Source of the DNA: Solirubrobacteraceae bacterium
GTDB taxonomy: Bacteria; Actinomycetota; Thermoleophilia; Solirubrobacterales; Solirubrobacteraceae
DNA length: 64,000 bases
Direction of reading: 5' to 3'
Assembly: GCA_024711025.1 (NCBI GenBank)
Contig: JANJTP010000032.1
Location: forward strand, 22,231 to 86,230
The stretch's first letter is position 1, and each line of letters starts with the position of its first letter. Positions 48,566 through 56,241 of the stretch are shown here, piece by piece. The notes below the pieces were generated by a model. It saw only the letters and a program-made list of their open reading frames with translations. It ran no database searches and was not told where the DNA came from. The translations under genes were made by a program, and so were the position numbers.

Positions 48566-49994
48566 AGCACCCGACCGCGGCGCGGAGCCGGAGGTCGGCG
48601 TCGTCGAGCGCAATGGCGGCGTGTTCGTGCCCGATGAGGAGTTCGGGTACTGGGAGGCGGAGCGGCGCGAGCGCACAGACAGGCCCGGGCGGAAGGGTAC
48701 GGGGCGCGTCGAGAACGGCGGGGCACGGGACGATCAGCGTTCGACGCTGCGCGTGCTGGACGTGGAGCGGATGCTGCGCGAGGAGCCGGCGCCGATCCCG
48801 TGGCTTGCCGAGCCGCTGCTTGCCACGGGGTGCCTGACGCTCTTGGCCGGCCGGGAGGGGCAGGGGAAGTCGATGCTCGCGCTCGCGCTCGCCGCCGCCG
48901 TGGGACGGGGAGAGAAGCTCGCTGGGCTTGACTGCCTGCCTGCCAGCACGCTCTACGTCGATGCCGAGAACGGGGAGCGCGAAGCGCACCGGCGTGTCCG
49001 GGGCCTGGGGGTGCGCCCCCAGCGCCTGGTGTACGTCGAGGCGGACGGGTTCTCGCTGAGGAAGCACCTGGGCGAGCTGCGTGCGCTCGTCGCCGAGCGT
49101 CGGCCGGGCCTGCTCGTGCTGGACTCGCTGCGCTCCCTGGCGCCGGGCCTTGATGAGAACGACTCCGCGAAGGTCGAGGAGGTTCTACGCCCGCTCGCCA
49201 CGCTCGCCCAGCGCGGTGGGATCGCCGTCCTACTGCTGCATCACGCGGGAAAGCAGGGCACCGACTCCTACCGGGGCTCAACGGCGATCGGCGCGGCCGT
49301 CGAGCTGGGCTTCACGCTGTCGCGGCACCCCGAGGACCCGCAGGGCGCCACGCGCCGGCGCCTGGGCTGCTGGAAGTCGCGGCCCGCGCCGGAACCCCCG
49401 CCGCGCTGGATCACGCTCGAAGCGACCGGCTCAGGGATCCTGCTCGGCGAAACCGAGGCGTTCTCGGCGGGCACGGCCAAACGGGAGGGCGTTAAGGACG
49501 AGCTGCTCGCCGCGCTCGGCGACGAGCCGGCGAGCTGGGCGGACTGGGTGCGCGCCGCCGGGCTTGACCCGAAGGACGGCACCGCCCGCCGCGCCCGCGA
49601 CGATCTGGAAAAGACCGGCGCGGCCACCAAGGACGACGCCGACAGGTGGGCGCGAACCAGCCGCTCAGAGGGGGTGCCAAACGGGGGTGCCACGGCACCC
49701 CCCGTGACACCCCCCGTGACACCCCCAGAAACCACCATTTCATCGGGGATTCCGGCCAGGGTGCCAAACATGGCACCCCTTGGCACCCCGGCGGTTGGCA
49801 CCCCCGCCCGGCTGCTCGACGCGGACGCGCTCATCGCCCGCCTAGAAGCCGAGCTGGGCGCCGTCGAGATCACTCGCGGCGACGCCTACCACGGACCGGG
49901 CCGCTCGCGCTGCAAGGACTGCGGCGCGTTGCTCATCGCCGACCGCGACACCGGCCAGCCGTGCTGCTGGACGTGCGAGCGGAGCGCGACATGA
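48540..49994 (+). CDS. RepA/RecA-like AAA ATPase of the element
   Basis: The GTG at 48540 lies 7 nt after GAGGAG (other GTG codons at 48537 and 48525 are possible) and gives about 484 residues. The N-terminal 75 residues are charged. The ATPase has Walker A LLAGREGQGKSMLALALA, STLYVDAENGE, Walker B GLLVLDSLRSL and LLLHHAGKQGTDSYRGSTAI, the pattern of RepA-type hexameric helicases (AAA_25). A Pro/Thr linker follows with repeats of VTPP, and a C-terminal zinc finger, CKDCGALL then CCWTCER. It probably drives replication of the excised element; no primase domain is visible. Confidence 0.83.
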   Translation: MAALMVERKAPDRGAEPEVGVVERNGGVFVPDEEFGYWEAERRERTDRPGRKGTGRVENGGARDDQRSTLRVLDVERMLREEPAPIPWLAEPLLATGCLTLLAGREGQGKSMLALALAAAVGRGEKLAGLDCLPASTLYVDAENGEREAHRRVRGLGVRPQRLVYVEADGFSLRKHLGELRALVAERRPGLLVLDSLRSLAPGLDENDSAKVEEVLRPLATLAQRGGIAVLLLHHAGKQGTDSYRGSTAIGAAVELGFTLSRHPEDPQGATRRRLGCWKSRPAPEPPPRWITLEATGSGILLGETEAFSAGTAKREGVKDELLAALGDEPASWADWVRAAGLDPKDGTARRARDDLEKTGAATKDDADRWARTSRSEGVPNGGATAPPVTPPVTPPETTISSGIPARVPNMAPLGTPAVGTPARLLDADALIARLEAELGAVEITRGDAYHGPGRSRCKDCGALLIADRDTGQPCCWTCERSAT

Positions 49995-50224
49995 GCGCCA
50001 ATCACCTGGCCGGACTCGCACTAGCCCCCACGGGGGTGCCCGCGGCTGCTGTCAGCGAGGGGCCGGGGAGGGCACTCGCTCGCGGTGTGTACGGGTCTGG
50101 GCAACGCGGCTGGGACGGCGTTCGCAGGTGGGCATCGTCGTCGCAGCCGCTCGGCCCCGCGCGGCTCAACGCGGGGCCCTACCGTGTCGCCAGCACAAAC
50201 GACGAGCCGGGGAGCGTGCGATGA
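49991..50224 (+). CDS. 77-residue protein coupled to the ATPase and excisionase genes
   Basis: This ORF starts with ATGA overlap on the ATPase stop and ends with ATGA overlap on the excisionase start. Such double 4-nt coupling rarely occurs by chance. The product is Ala/Gly/Ser-rich, with no Cys, membrane span or known motif. It may be a small accessory replication or control protein, or only a translational bridge. I do not recognise it. Confidence 0.5.
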   Translation: MSANHLAGLALAPTGVPAAAVSEGPGRALARGVYGSGQRGWDGVRRWASSSQPLGPARLNAGPYRVASTNDEPGSVR

Positions 50225-50436
50225 CCTCCCGCCCCGAGCGCCCGTTGACCCGCGCGGACGTGCTGAGCGCGGAGCAGGTCGCCGACCTCCTTGGCGACGG
50301 CTGGAACCCGCGCCGCGTCCGTGACTGGGCGGCCGAAGGGAAGCTGCCCAGTGTCCGGCGCGGCCGGGTGCGCTTCTACCTGCGCTGGCAGATCGAGGCG
50401 TGGCTATGCGGCGAGCACGACGACCGCGCCGCCTGA
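50221..50436 (+). CDS. xis: Excisionase-like winged-helix DNA-binding protein
   Basis: The 71-residue protein reads SAEQVADLLGDGWNPRRVRD, then WAAEGKLPSVRRGRVRFYLR and WQIEAWL. This is the MerR-like HTH of Xis/AlpA-type excisionases, with a helix-turn-helix, then a wing with basic residues, then a Trp-containing helix. It would bend attachment DNA and favour excision. It is the last gene before the right arm-type repeats, 160 bp from the attachment site. Confidence 0.8.
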   Translation: MTSRPERPLTRADVLSAEQVADLLGDGWNPRRVRDWAAEGKLPSVRRGRVRFYLRWQIEAWLCGEHDDRAA

Positions 50437-50505
50437 GACGGGGGCTCGCCGATCGATCGTGAGCCCGCCGTAACGGGGCGATTCGAGCGCCTTCGCGAAC
50501 CCAAA

Positions 50506-50526
50506 TGTTGCCTAAGCGTGTTGCCT
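50506..50526 (+). repeat. Two TGTTGCCT arm-type repeats near the right end
   Basis: TGTTGCCT at 50506-50513 and 50519-50526 repeat the left array in the same orientation. The first copy shares 17 nt (CCCAAATGTTGCCTAAG) with the first left copy. They lie 70 bp inside the right attachment site. Confidence 0.7.
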
Positions 50527-50595
50527 AAGCCGATCTATCGAAGCGGAGCCCCGGTTTTCGAACTAACGAAAGTCCTGCTAATCGTAGGGTTTGCC

Positions 50596-50645
50596 CCAGT
50601 GCCCCCGCCAGGAATCGAACCTGGAACCTTCGGATTAAGAGTCCG
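50596..50645. repeat. Right attachment site (direct repeat copy within tRNA-Lys)
   Basis: Identical to 45112-45161 over 50 bp. Positions 50600-50645 form the 3' part of the intact tRNA-Lys gene, so the integrated element supplies the tRNA end and keeps the gene functional. Confidence 0.93.
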
Positions 50646-50672
50646 CTGCTCTGCCAGTTGAGCTACAGGGGC
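50600..50672 (-). tRNA. tRNA-Lys (anticodon CUU), integration target
   Basis: On the minus strand the acceptor stem GCCCCTG (50672-50666) pairs with CGGGGGC (50607-50601) with one G-U. The D-arm, anticodon loop CTCTTAA and T-arm with TTCGATT are intact. The anticodon CTT reads AAG. The top of the anticodon stem has a G-A mismatch (27-43). CCA is not encoded. Confidence 0.94.
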
Positions 50673-50736
50673 GTAGCCCGCGGGCGCGTAGGCGCCCGCG
50701 GGGAGGGGAATGGTAGCCGCTGGGCAGCGGCGCCGC

Positions 50737-51444
50737 TCAACCGCCGAGGCCCGAGCCCTGCTGCGCCTGCTGCTGGGCCTGCTGGGTCCGCGCGGCGTCG
50801 ATCTGGCTGCGCTGGGAGGCGATCTGCGCCTCGATCAGCTTGCGCCGCGCCTTCGGCGATGCGTCGACCGCCCGACGCTCGGCGATCAGGCTCTTGCGCT
50901 TGTCGCCGGCCGCATACGTGAGGACCGCGAGCTGAGTGAAGAGCGCCGCGCTGCCGCCGCGCCCGGCGATCACGACCTCGAGCGCGCGGGCCGCCTTGAC
51001 CGGGTCGTTCAGGCCGCTGGCGCTGTACGCGTTGACCATCAGCGAGGCCAGGCCGTCGTCGACCTTCTTGGGGTCGAGGTCTAGATAGCGCTGCCAGGAG
51101 GTGCTGGCCTGCTCCAGTCGCGCGAGCCCCTTCTGGTCGAAGGCGCCCGTCGTCTGGTCGTAGCCGACGACCGACGCGTCCTGGACCTGCGCTCGTGTCA
51201 GCGCCGCCCACGCGGCCACGTCCCGCGGATCGGCCTGCACCTGCTTCTGGGCGCGCTCGATCTGCTTGGCGTAGATGTCGCCGCCGACGGTCCCGCCGCT
51301 GCCGGTGACCGCATCGACGAGGCCGCCGGGAGTCGCGCCGCCGATCCCGAAGAGGACGAGACCGCCCCCCATCAGGATCGCGAGCGACAGGTAGATCGCC
51401 TGGACTGTGCGGCGGCGGCCGCGGCCGCGCAGGTCGAACAGCAT
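50737..51444 (-). CDS. Membrane-anchored TPR-like protein
   Basis: From the ATG at 51444 (TATCCT 6 nt upstream, overlapping the tatC stop) the protein has 235 residues. It has an N-terminal anchor (about 15-37) and an alpha-helical domain with helix pairs typical of tetratricopeptide-like repeats: DVAAWAALTRAQ, STSWQRYLDLDPKKVDD and AALFTQLAVLTYAAGDKRKS. The tail is Gln/Ala-rich. It may help assembly or quality control next to the Tat translocon; that role is inferred from position only. Confidence 0.65.
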   Translation of the reverse strand: MLFDLRGRGRRRTVQAIYLSLAILMGGGLVLFGIGGATPGGLVDAVTGSGGTVGGDIYAKQIERAQKQVQADPRDVAAWAALTRAQVQDASVVGYDQTTGAFDQKGLARLEQASTSWQRYLDLDPKKVDDGLASLMVNAYSASGLNDPVKAARALEVVIAGRGGSAALFTQLAVLTYAAGDKRKSLIAERRAVDASPKARRKLIEAQIASQRSQIDAARTQQAQQQAQQGSGLGG

Positions 51445-51448
51445 GAGG

Positions 51449-52867
51449 TCAGGATAGGGAGGGCCGCGGCCCGTCGACGTCGAGCGATGCGGCGGCCTCG
51501 CCCTCCTCGACGACAGCGGCCCGCTCGAGCCCGGACGCGGGCGAGTCCCCGACGGGTCCCGCACCCACGGCCGCGTCCTCGACGGGAGCCTCCCGCACCG
51601 CGGGGGAGGAAACAGGCTCCTCGACGTCGACCGACTCGGCGGGTGGCTCCTCGCCGAGCGCCGCGGATGGCCCGCCGAGACGCAGCGCCGGGGGCGCCCC
51701 GTCGGCTCCGTCGCCCCCGACGGTCGCGAGCCTCCCGCCGTCGTCGGTGCCGGGCTCGCCGCCCGGGTCGTCGTCGGGCTCGCCGGGCTCGCCGAAGGAT
51801 CCGCCCTGCCCCGGCCCGCCGTCGTCGTCGTCGGTCTCGCCGCCCTCCTCGGGCTCGTCGTCCCACCACTCGTCCCAGCGGCCGCGGATGCCGGGGCCGC
51901 GCGGCTGGAAGATGTACGCGAGGCCGATGCTCAGCCAGTACAGGAGGACCAGCGGCATCATCGTCACGAGCATCGTCACCGGGTCGGGTGTCGGCGTCGC
52001 CACGGCGGCCACGACGGCTATCCCGAGGATCACGTAGCCCTGGCGCTGCCACAGGCCGCGGGCGCTCACGAGACCGGTCCGGGTGATCGCGAGCACGCCG
52101 ACCGGTATCTGGAAGACCAGGCCCATGACGCCGATGAAGAGGACCACGAAGCGGTAGTAGTCGCGCGCCTGGATCAGGATGTCGAAGGCGTCGTCGTTGA
52201 AGTTCTGCAGGAAGTCGACGGCTCTCGGCAGCGCGACGTAGTAGCCGAACGCCACGCCGGCCGCGAACAGCACCGGGACCATCGCCATGAGCGGCAGCGC
52301 GACACGCCGCTCTCCGGGCGCGAACGCGGGCAGGATGAAGGCGTACGCCTGCCAGAGGATGAACGGCAGGGCCAGCAGCAGCGCGGCGTACCCGGCGACC
52401 GTGAACGTCGTCACGAACGGCTCGGTCACGCCCAGCGTGACCGGCCGGCGCCCGGTGTCCCGCGGCACCCCGCCGGCGGCGGCCTTGGCCGCCGCGGCGG
52501 CGCCGGCGAGCTCGCGTGCCGCGGCGGCCGCCTGCGCACGGGCCTCTTCGGAGACGCCGGGCTGTCCGGCCAGGCCGCCGAGCGCCGACTGGGTCGCGCG
52601 CAGCGCCGGCGAGAGCGCGTCGAGCGCCTTCCCGACGGCGGTGTCGTAGCGGGCGGCCTGCTCCAGCGGGTCGTTGCCCTTGCCGGGGTGCTGGCTCTGG
52701 ACGAGCGGGCGGTTGACGATGTCGAGGACCGCCGCGTTCTGCCAGTAGCAGACCGCGAACGCCGCCATGAAGACGACGATGACCGCGATCAGCCTGTTGC
52801 GCAGCTCGTCGAGGTGATCGACGATGCTCAGGCGCTCCTCGTGCCCTATGGGACGCACGACGGGCAT
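51449..52867 (-). CDS. tatC: Twin-arginine translocase subunit TatC (long-loop variant)
   Basis: The 472-residue protein starts with SIVDHLDELRNRLI, the TatC N-terminal motif containing the signal-binding Glu. FGYYVALPRAVDFLQNF and the C-terminal TPTPDPVTMLV with its Asp-Pro are other core blocks; six spans are predicted. The first exported loop is about 110 residues, roughly twice the usual size, and is Ala-rich and helical. A cytoplasmic tail of about 160 residues is very acidic and disordered. It forms the signal-peptide receptor for folded proteins, including the Rieske protein encoded at 57722. Confidence 0.92.
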   Translation of the reverse strand: MPVVRPIGHEERLSIVDHLDELRNRLIAVIVVFMAAFAVCYWQNAAVLDIVNRPLVQSQHPGKGNDPLEQAARYDTAVGKALDALSPALRATQSALGGLAGQPGVSEEARAQAAAAARELAGAAAAAKAAAGGVPRDTGRRPVTLGVTEPFVTTFTVAGYAALLLALPFILWQAYAFILPAFAPGERRVALPLMAMVPVLFAAGVAFGYYVALPRAVDFLQNFNDDAFDILIQARDYYRFVVLFIGVMGLVFQIPVGVLAITRTGLVSARGLWQRQGYVILGIAVVAAVATPTPDPVTMLVTMMPLVLLYWLSIGLAYIFQPRGPGIRGRWDEWWDDEPEEGGETDDDDGGPGQGGSFGEPGEPDDDPGGEPGTDDGGRLATVGGDGADGAPPALRLGGPSAALGEEPPAESVDVEEPVSSPAVREAPVEDAAVGAGPVGDSPASGLERAAVVEEGEAAASLDVDGPRPSLS

Positions 52868-52885
52868 GCCGTCGGGTCCCTCCCG

Positions 52886-53167
52886 TTAGCCGTCGGCGCG
52901 CGTGTCGCCCGTGGCGCGCGGCGCGTCTTCGGCGGCCGGCTCCACGTGGACGGCCGGCGCGGGCTCGAGCCGCCGCTGCGCGACGGCGTCGGCGTCCTCG
53001 TCCTCGTCCTCGTCTAAGTCGTCCTTGTGCTTGCCGGTGATGCCGTCCTTGAACTCGCGCATCCCCGACCCGAGCTGCCGGCCCAGCCCGGGCAGGCGCT
53101 TCGGCCCGAAGATCAGCAGGACGATCACCAGGACGACGATCAGCTCGAGAGGTCCTATCGACGGCAT
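52886..53167 (-). CDS. tatA: Twin-arginine translocase subunit TatA/TatE
   Basis: The 93-residue protein has the short membrane helix GPLELIVVLVIVLLIFGP, the FGPKRLPGLGRQLG hinge and an amphipathic helix, followed by a highly acidic tail (DDLDEDEDEDADA). It oligomerises to form the Tat pore. TACGCT lies 7 nt upstream of the ATG at 53167. It is directly upstream of tatC. Confidence 0.93.
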   Translation of the reverse strand: MPSIGPLELIVVLVIVLLIFGPKRLPGLGRQLGSGMREFKDGITGKHKDDLDEDEDEDADAVAQRRLEPAPAVHVEPAAEDAPRATGDTRADG

Positions 53168-53295
53168 TCGAGAAAGCGTACTGGGCGCGGGCGGAGCACG
53201 CGCTGCGCGCGCGGCCGGGGGGCACGGCCCGGGACTCAAGGTTGGGCGGCTCGCGCCGATGCCGGGGGAACAGCTTCCTACCCCGACCCAGGCAG

Positions 53296-53730
53296 ATGGC
53301 AGAGCAGGCGGACTCCAGCGATGAGCGTTCCTCGTGGACGCGCAGCCACGATCACCTCGCATCCGGACTCGACGGGGGCGGGGCGGCGGACCCGATGACG
53401 GTGCTCGACGCTCGCTCGGCGGCGCTCGACGAGGTGGCACTCGACCTGACCTGCTGCGGGAGATGCGGCTGCGAGCTCGTCCACCCGGTCGGATCGGAAA
53501 GGGTCGGGGCGCGTCACTGGCGAGTCGAGCTGCGGTGCCCGAACTGCGAGGAGGGCGGGACGATCGTCGTCGAGGAGGGTGTCGTGGATCGCCTCGACCT
53601 GCTGCTCGAGCATGGGATGGCGGAGATCGCGCTGGCTCTCTGCGACGCGGTCGAGGAGCACGTCGCACGTGAGGTCGGTGACTGGGCTCTGAGGCTCGAG
53701 GGCGACGACGTGCACCCCGAGCACTTCTGA
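53296..53730 (+). CDS. Zinc-ribbon protein of unknown function
   Basis: The ATG at 53296 gives 144 residues; a shorter start at 53395 (MTVLDARSAALDEVALDL) is possible. The sequence has two Cys clusters, CCGRCGCEL and RCPNCEEGG, about 25 residues apart, forming a zinc ribbon, followed by a helical segment EEGVVDRLDLLLEHGMAEIA. Similar small proteins occur in Thermoleophilia, probably as nucleic-acid or protein adaptors. It is divergent from tatA. Confidence 0.65.
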   Translation: MAEQADSSDERSSWTRSHDHLASGLDGGGAADPMTVLDARSAALDEVALDLTCCGRCGCELVHPVGSERVGARHWRVELRCPNCEEGGTIVVEEGVVDRLDLLLEHGMAEIALALCDAVEEHVAREVGDWALRLEGDDVHPEHF

Positions 53731-53781
53731 GCCCGGGCCGGATCGGAGTCCGGCCGCAAAGCCCGCGCCCAGGGCCCGCCG

Positions 53782-54774
53782 TCAGCTGTAACGGCGCACG
53801 ACGCCGTCGGCGACGAGCTCCAGGGCGGTGCGGCGCTCGGGGTCGAGCCCCGTCGGAAGGTCCGCCTTGGCCTCGGCCACGAGGGTGAGGGCCCGCTCGC
53901 GGGCAGCGTCGAGAGCGCCGGTGGCGACGATCCGCTCGCACAGCCGCGCGGCCTGCTCGGCCGTGGCGATCGAGCGCAGATCGACGCGCCCGAGCTCGCC
54001 GTCGCGCTCTCGGGCGACGATCAACGGCAGCGTCACCGTGCCGTCGAGCAGGTCCGCGCCGGGCTGCTTGCCGGTCCGCTCCTGCGGGCCGCTGACGTCG
54101 AGCACGTCGTCGAGGATCTGGAACGCGAGGCCGATGCGCCGGCCGAACGTGCCGAGGCCGGCTCGCGAGACGCCGCCGGCGAGCGCGCCGAGCTCGCAAG
54201 CGGCCTCGAACAGCACCGCGGTCTTCAGCTCGCAGCGCCGCAGGTAGCGCTCGAGCGGCACCGCCGGGTTCCATGCGTCGGCGCGCTGCAGCAGCTCGCC
54301 GCGAGCCAGCGCGGACGATGCGCGGCTGAGGACCTTGATGGCCTCCGGCTCGCCCCCGCCCGTCAGCTCCTCGAAGGCGCGCGCGAACAGCAGGTCCCCG
54401 GTAGCGGTGGCCATCGCGCGACCCGAGCGCGCGACTACCGTCGCACGCCCGCGACGCAGTGCCGCGCCGTCGAGCACGTCGTCGTGCACGAGCGTCGCGC
54501 TGTGGACGAGCTCGATCGCCGCGCCGGCGCGCAGCACGGCGTCGGCGGCTCGCGGGTCGGTCGGCCGGCCGGCCGACAGCACGACGAGCAGCGGCCGCAG
54601 GCGCTTCCCCCCGGCGGCGATCGTCAGGCCCGCCTGCTCGGCGAGCAGCGGCCCGTGACCGTCGGCGCTCGCCCGCAGACGCTCCTCGATCGCGGACAGC
54701 AACCCCGGCACGTGAGCCCCGCCGGCTCTCACCAGCTCCGCCGTCTCGGGGTGCGCGGTCGCTCCGGCCATCAT
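53782..54774 (-). CDS. Polyprenyl diphosphate synthase (HepT-like)
   Basis: The ATG at 54774 overlaps the menG stop (ATGA) and gives 330 residues. The trans-isoprenyl synthase motifs are GGKRLRPLL, the first Asp-rich motif LVHDDVLDG, the helix with TATGDLLFARAF, and the second Asp-rich motif FQILDDVLDVSG with GADLLDGTVTLPLI. It extends prenyl chains by IPP condensation. Coupling to menG indicates that it makes the menaquinone side chain. It may work with the HepS-like protein encoded at 57760-58362. Confidence 0.92.
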   Translation of the reverse strand: MMAGATAHPETAELVRAGGAHVPGLLSAIEERLRASADGHGPLLAEQAGLTIAAGGKRLRPLLVVLSAGRPTDPRAADAVLRAGAAIELVHSATLVHDDVLDGAALRRGRATVVARSGRAMATATGDLLFARAFEELTGGGEPEAIKVLSRASSALARGELLQRADAWNPAVPLERYLRRCELKTAVLFEAACELGALAGGVSRAGLGTFGRRIGLAFQILDDVLDVSGPQERTGKQPGADLLDGTVTLPLIVARERDGELGRVDLRSIATAEQAARLCERIVATGALDAARERALTLVAEAKADLPTGLDPERRTALELVADGVVRRYS

Positions 54775-55484
54775 TCTCCGCCGGGCTTGCGGGCGACGTG
54801 GATCGCGATGATCCCGCCGGCGGTGAGGAGGTAGTGGACCTCCTCGAGGCCCAGCGCGGCGAGGCGCTGCGCGAGCTCGTGCGGCCCGGGGAAGCGCTTG
54901 ACCGAGCTCGGCAGGTACGAGTAGGCGTCCGGGTCGCCGACGAGTCGCCCGATCATCGGGACGACGCGGTCGAACCACGCCGCGTAGAAGGTCGACAGCG
55001 GCGGCCGCGTCGGCGTCGTGATCTCGAGCACGACCACTCGGCCGCCGGGGCGGACGACCCGCGCCATCTCCGCCAGCCCGCGGTCGAGGTCGGCGAAGTT
55101 GCGGGCGCCGAAGCCGACCGTCGCGGCGTCGAACTCGCCATCGGCGTAGGGCAGCTCGAGCGCGTTCGCCCACTCCCAGCGCAGCTCGGGCGCCTTCTCT
55201 CGAGCGAGCTCGAGCATCCCCTGCGAGAAGTCCGAGCCGACGACGCGACCCTCGGGCCCCACGCGGCGGGCCAGCGCCAGCGCGAGGTCGCCGGTGCCCG
55301 TCGCGACATCGAGCGCGCGATCGCCCGGTCGCAGCCCGCTGAGATCCGCGGCCCGCTCGCGCCAGCGATGGTGCATGCCGGCGGTCATGACCGAGTTCAT
55401 CCGGTCGTAGACGCCGGCGATCCGGTCGAACATCGCCCGGACCTGGGGCTCGTCCAGCGTGCCGCTGGAGGGTCCGCCGCTCAT
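54771..55484 (-). CDS. menG: Demethylmenaquinone methyltransferase (UbiE/MenG)
   Basis: The 237-residue protein has MFDRIAGVYDRMNSVMTAGM, the UbiE N-terminal signature, and the SAM-binding motif ALDVATGTGDLALAL. The conserved VGFGARNFADLDRGLAEMARV and YLPSSVKRFPGP are also present. It methylates demethylmenaquinone to menaquinone. It is transcribed with the cytochrome bcc genes upstream and the prenyl synthase downstream. Confidence 0.94.
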   Translation of the reverse strand: MSGGPSSGTLDEPQVRAMFDRIAGVYDRMNSVMTAGMHHRWRERAADLSGLRPGDRALDVATGTGDLALALARRVGPEGRVVGSDFSQGMLELAREKAPELRWEWANALELPYADGEFDAATVGFGARNFADLDRGLAEMARVVRPGGRVVVLEITTPTRPPLSTFYAAWFDRVVPMIGRLVGDPDAYSYLPSSVKRFPGPHELAQRLAALGLEEVHYLLTAGGIIAIHVARKPGGE

Positions 55485-55497
55485 CGCCGGACCGAAG

Positions 55498-56241
55498 CTA
55501 CTTCAGCTCGGCGAGGAACGTCACCATCTCGTCGAACTGCTGCGGCGCGTCCTGCTGGAGCTGGGCGAACGACGGCATCGGCGCGGTCGGGTTGATCAGC
55601 GTCCGCTCGATGGCCTGCCGCGGAAGCCGACGACCGATGTCGGTCAGCTCCGGCCCGGGGCCGTCGTTGCCGCTGTGGCCGAGCTTGTGGCAGGCGGCGC
55701 AGCCCGCCTGGGCGACCACCTGGGCGCCGCTGTTGAACGTCGCAACCGCCTTGTCGCCCTGCGCGACGACGTTCGCCGGAGGATCGATGCTGATCGTCGT
55801 CGGCGACTCGGCGGACGCTCCGAGATACGTCAGGTAGCCCATCGCGACGACGACGAAGATGCCGGTGAGCGTTGCGATCGGACGACGCTCGGGCCTGCGC
55901 TCCGGGCCGCGGTCGTAGAACGGCAGCAGGAACAGCAGGATCATCCCGATCGTCGGGATGCCGATCGTCGCCAGCGGCACGAGCTCGGGCGGCTTGATCA
56001 CCCGCAGCAGCTCGAAGAGGAAGAAGAAGTACCACTCCGGTCGCGGCGTGTACGTGGTCGTCGTCGGGTCGGCCTTCGGTCCGAGCTCGGCGCCGAGGAC
56101 GATCGACATGACGATGATGACGACCAGGACGATCGCCGCCATCAGGCTGTCCTTGGCGACGGCGTACGGGAAGAACGGCTTGCCCTCCGCCTTCAGGATC
56201 CCGTACTCGCGGAGGTACTGCTCCTTCTGCTGCTTGTTCAT
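55498..56241 (-). CDS. qcrC: Cytochrome b subunit IV / cytochrome c fusion (QcrC type)
   Basis: The 247-residue protein joins a subunit IV-like part with three spans (about 31-50, 90-107, 122-142) and the Qo-site PEWY motif in RPEWYFFFLFEL to a C-terminal cytochrome c domain. Haem is attached at Cys181-Cys184-His185 (CAACH), with axial Met222 in PMPSF. This is the Firmicutes-like qcrC design. It oxidises menaquinol with QcrB and passes electrons to an oxidase. The start overlaps the qcrB stop. Confidence 0.92.
   Translation of the reverse strand: MNKQQKEQYLREYGILKAEGKPFFPYAVAKDSLMAAIVLVVIIVMSIVLGAELGPKADPTTTTYTPRPEWYFFFLFELLRVIKPPELVPLATIGIPTIGMILLFLLPFYDRGPERRPERRPIATLTGIFVVVAMGYLTYLGASAESPTTISIDPPANVVAQGDKAVATFNSGAQVVAQAGCAACHKLGHSGNDGPGPELTDIGRRLPRQAIERTLINPTAPMPSFAQLQQDAPQQFDEMVTFLAELK

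Larger units (their letters stand above)
45112..50645. mobile_element. tRNA-Lys-integrated mobile element of 5.5 kb
   Basis: A perfect 50-bp direct repeat (45112-45161 and 50596-50645) overlaps the 3' half of the tRNA-Lys gene and bounds the element; the intact tRNA is at the right end. Inside lie a tyrosine integrase, secreted-protein genes, an XRE regulator, a RepA-like AAA ATPase, a small ORF and an excisionase-like protein. The backbone genes point rightward. No relaxase, FtsK/TraB transfer ATPase, terminase, capsid or toxin was found. It resembles a minimal integrative element or phage satellite, not a prophage. Confidence 0.88.
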
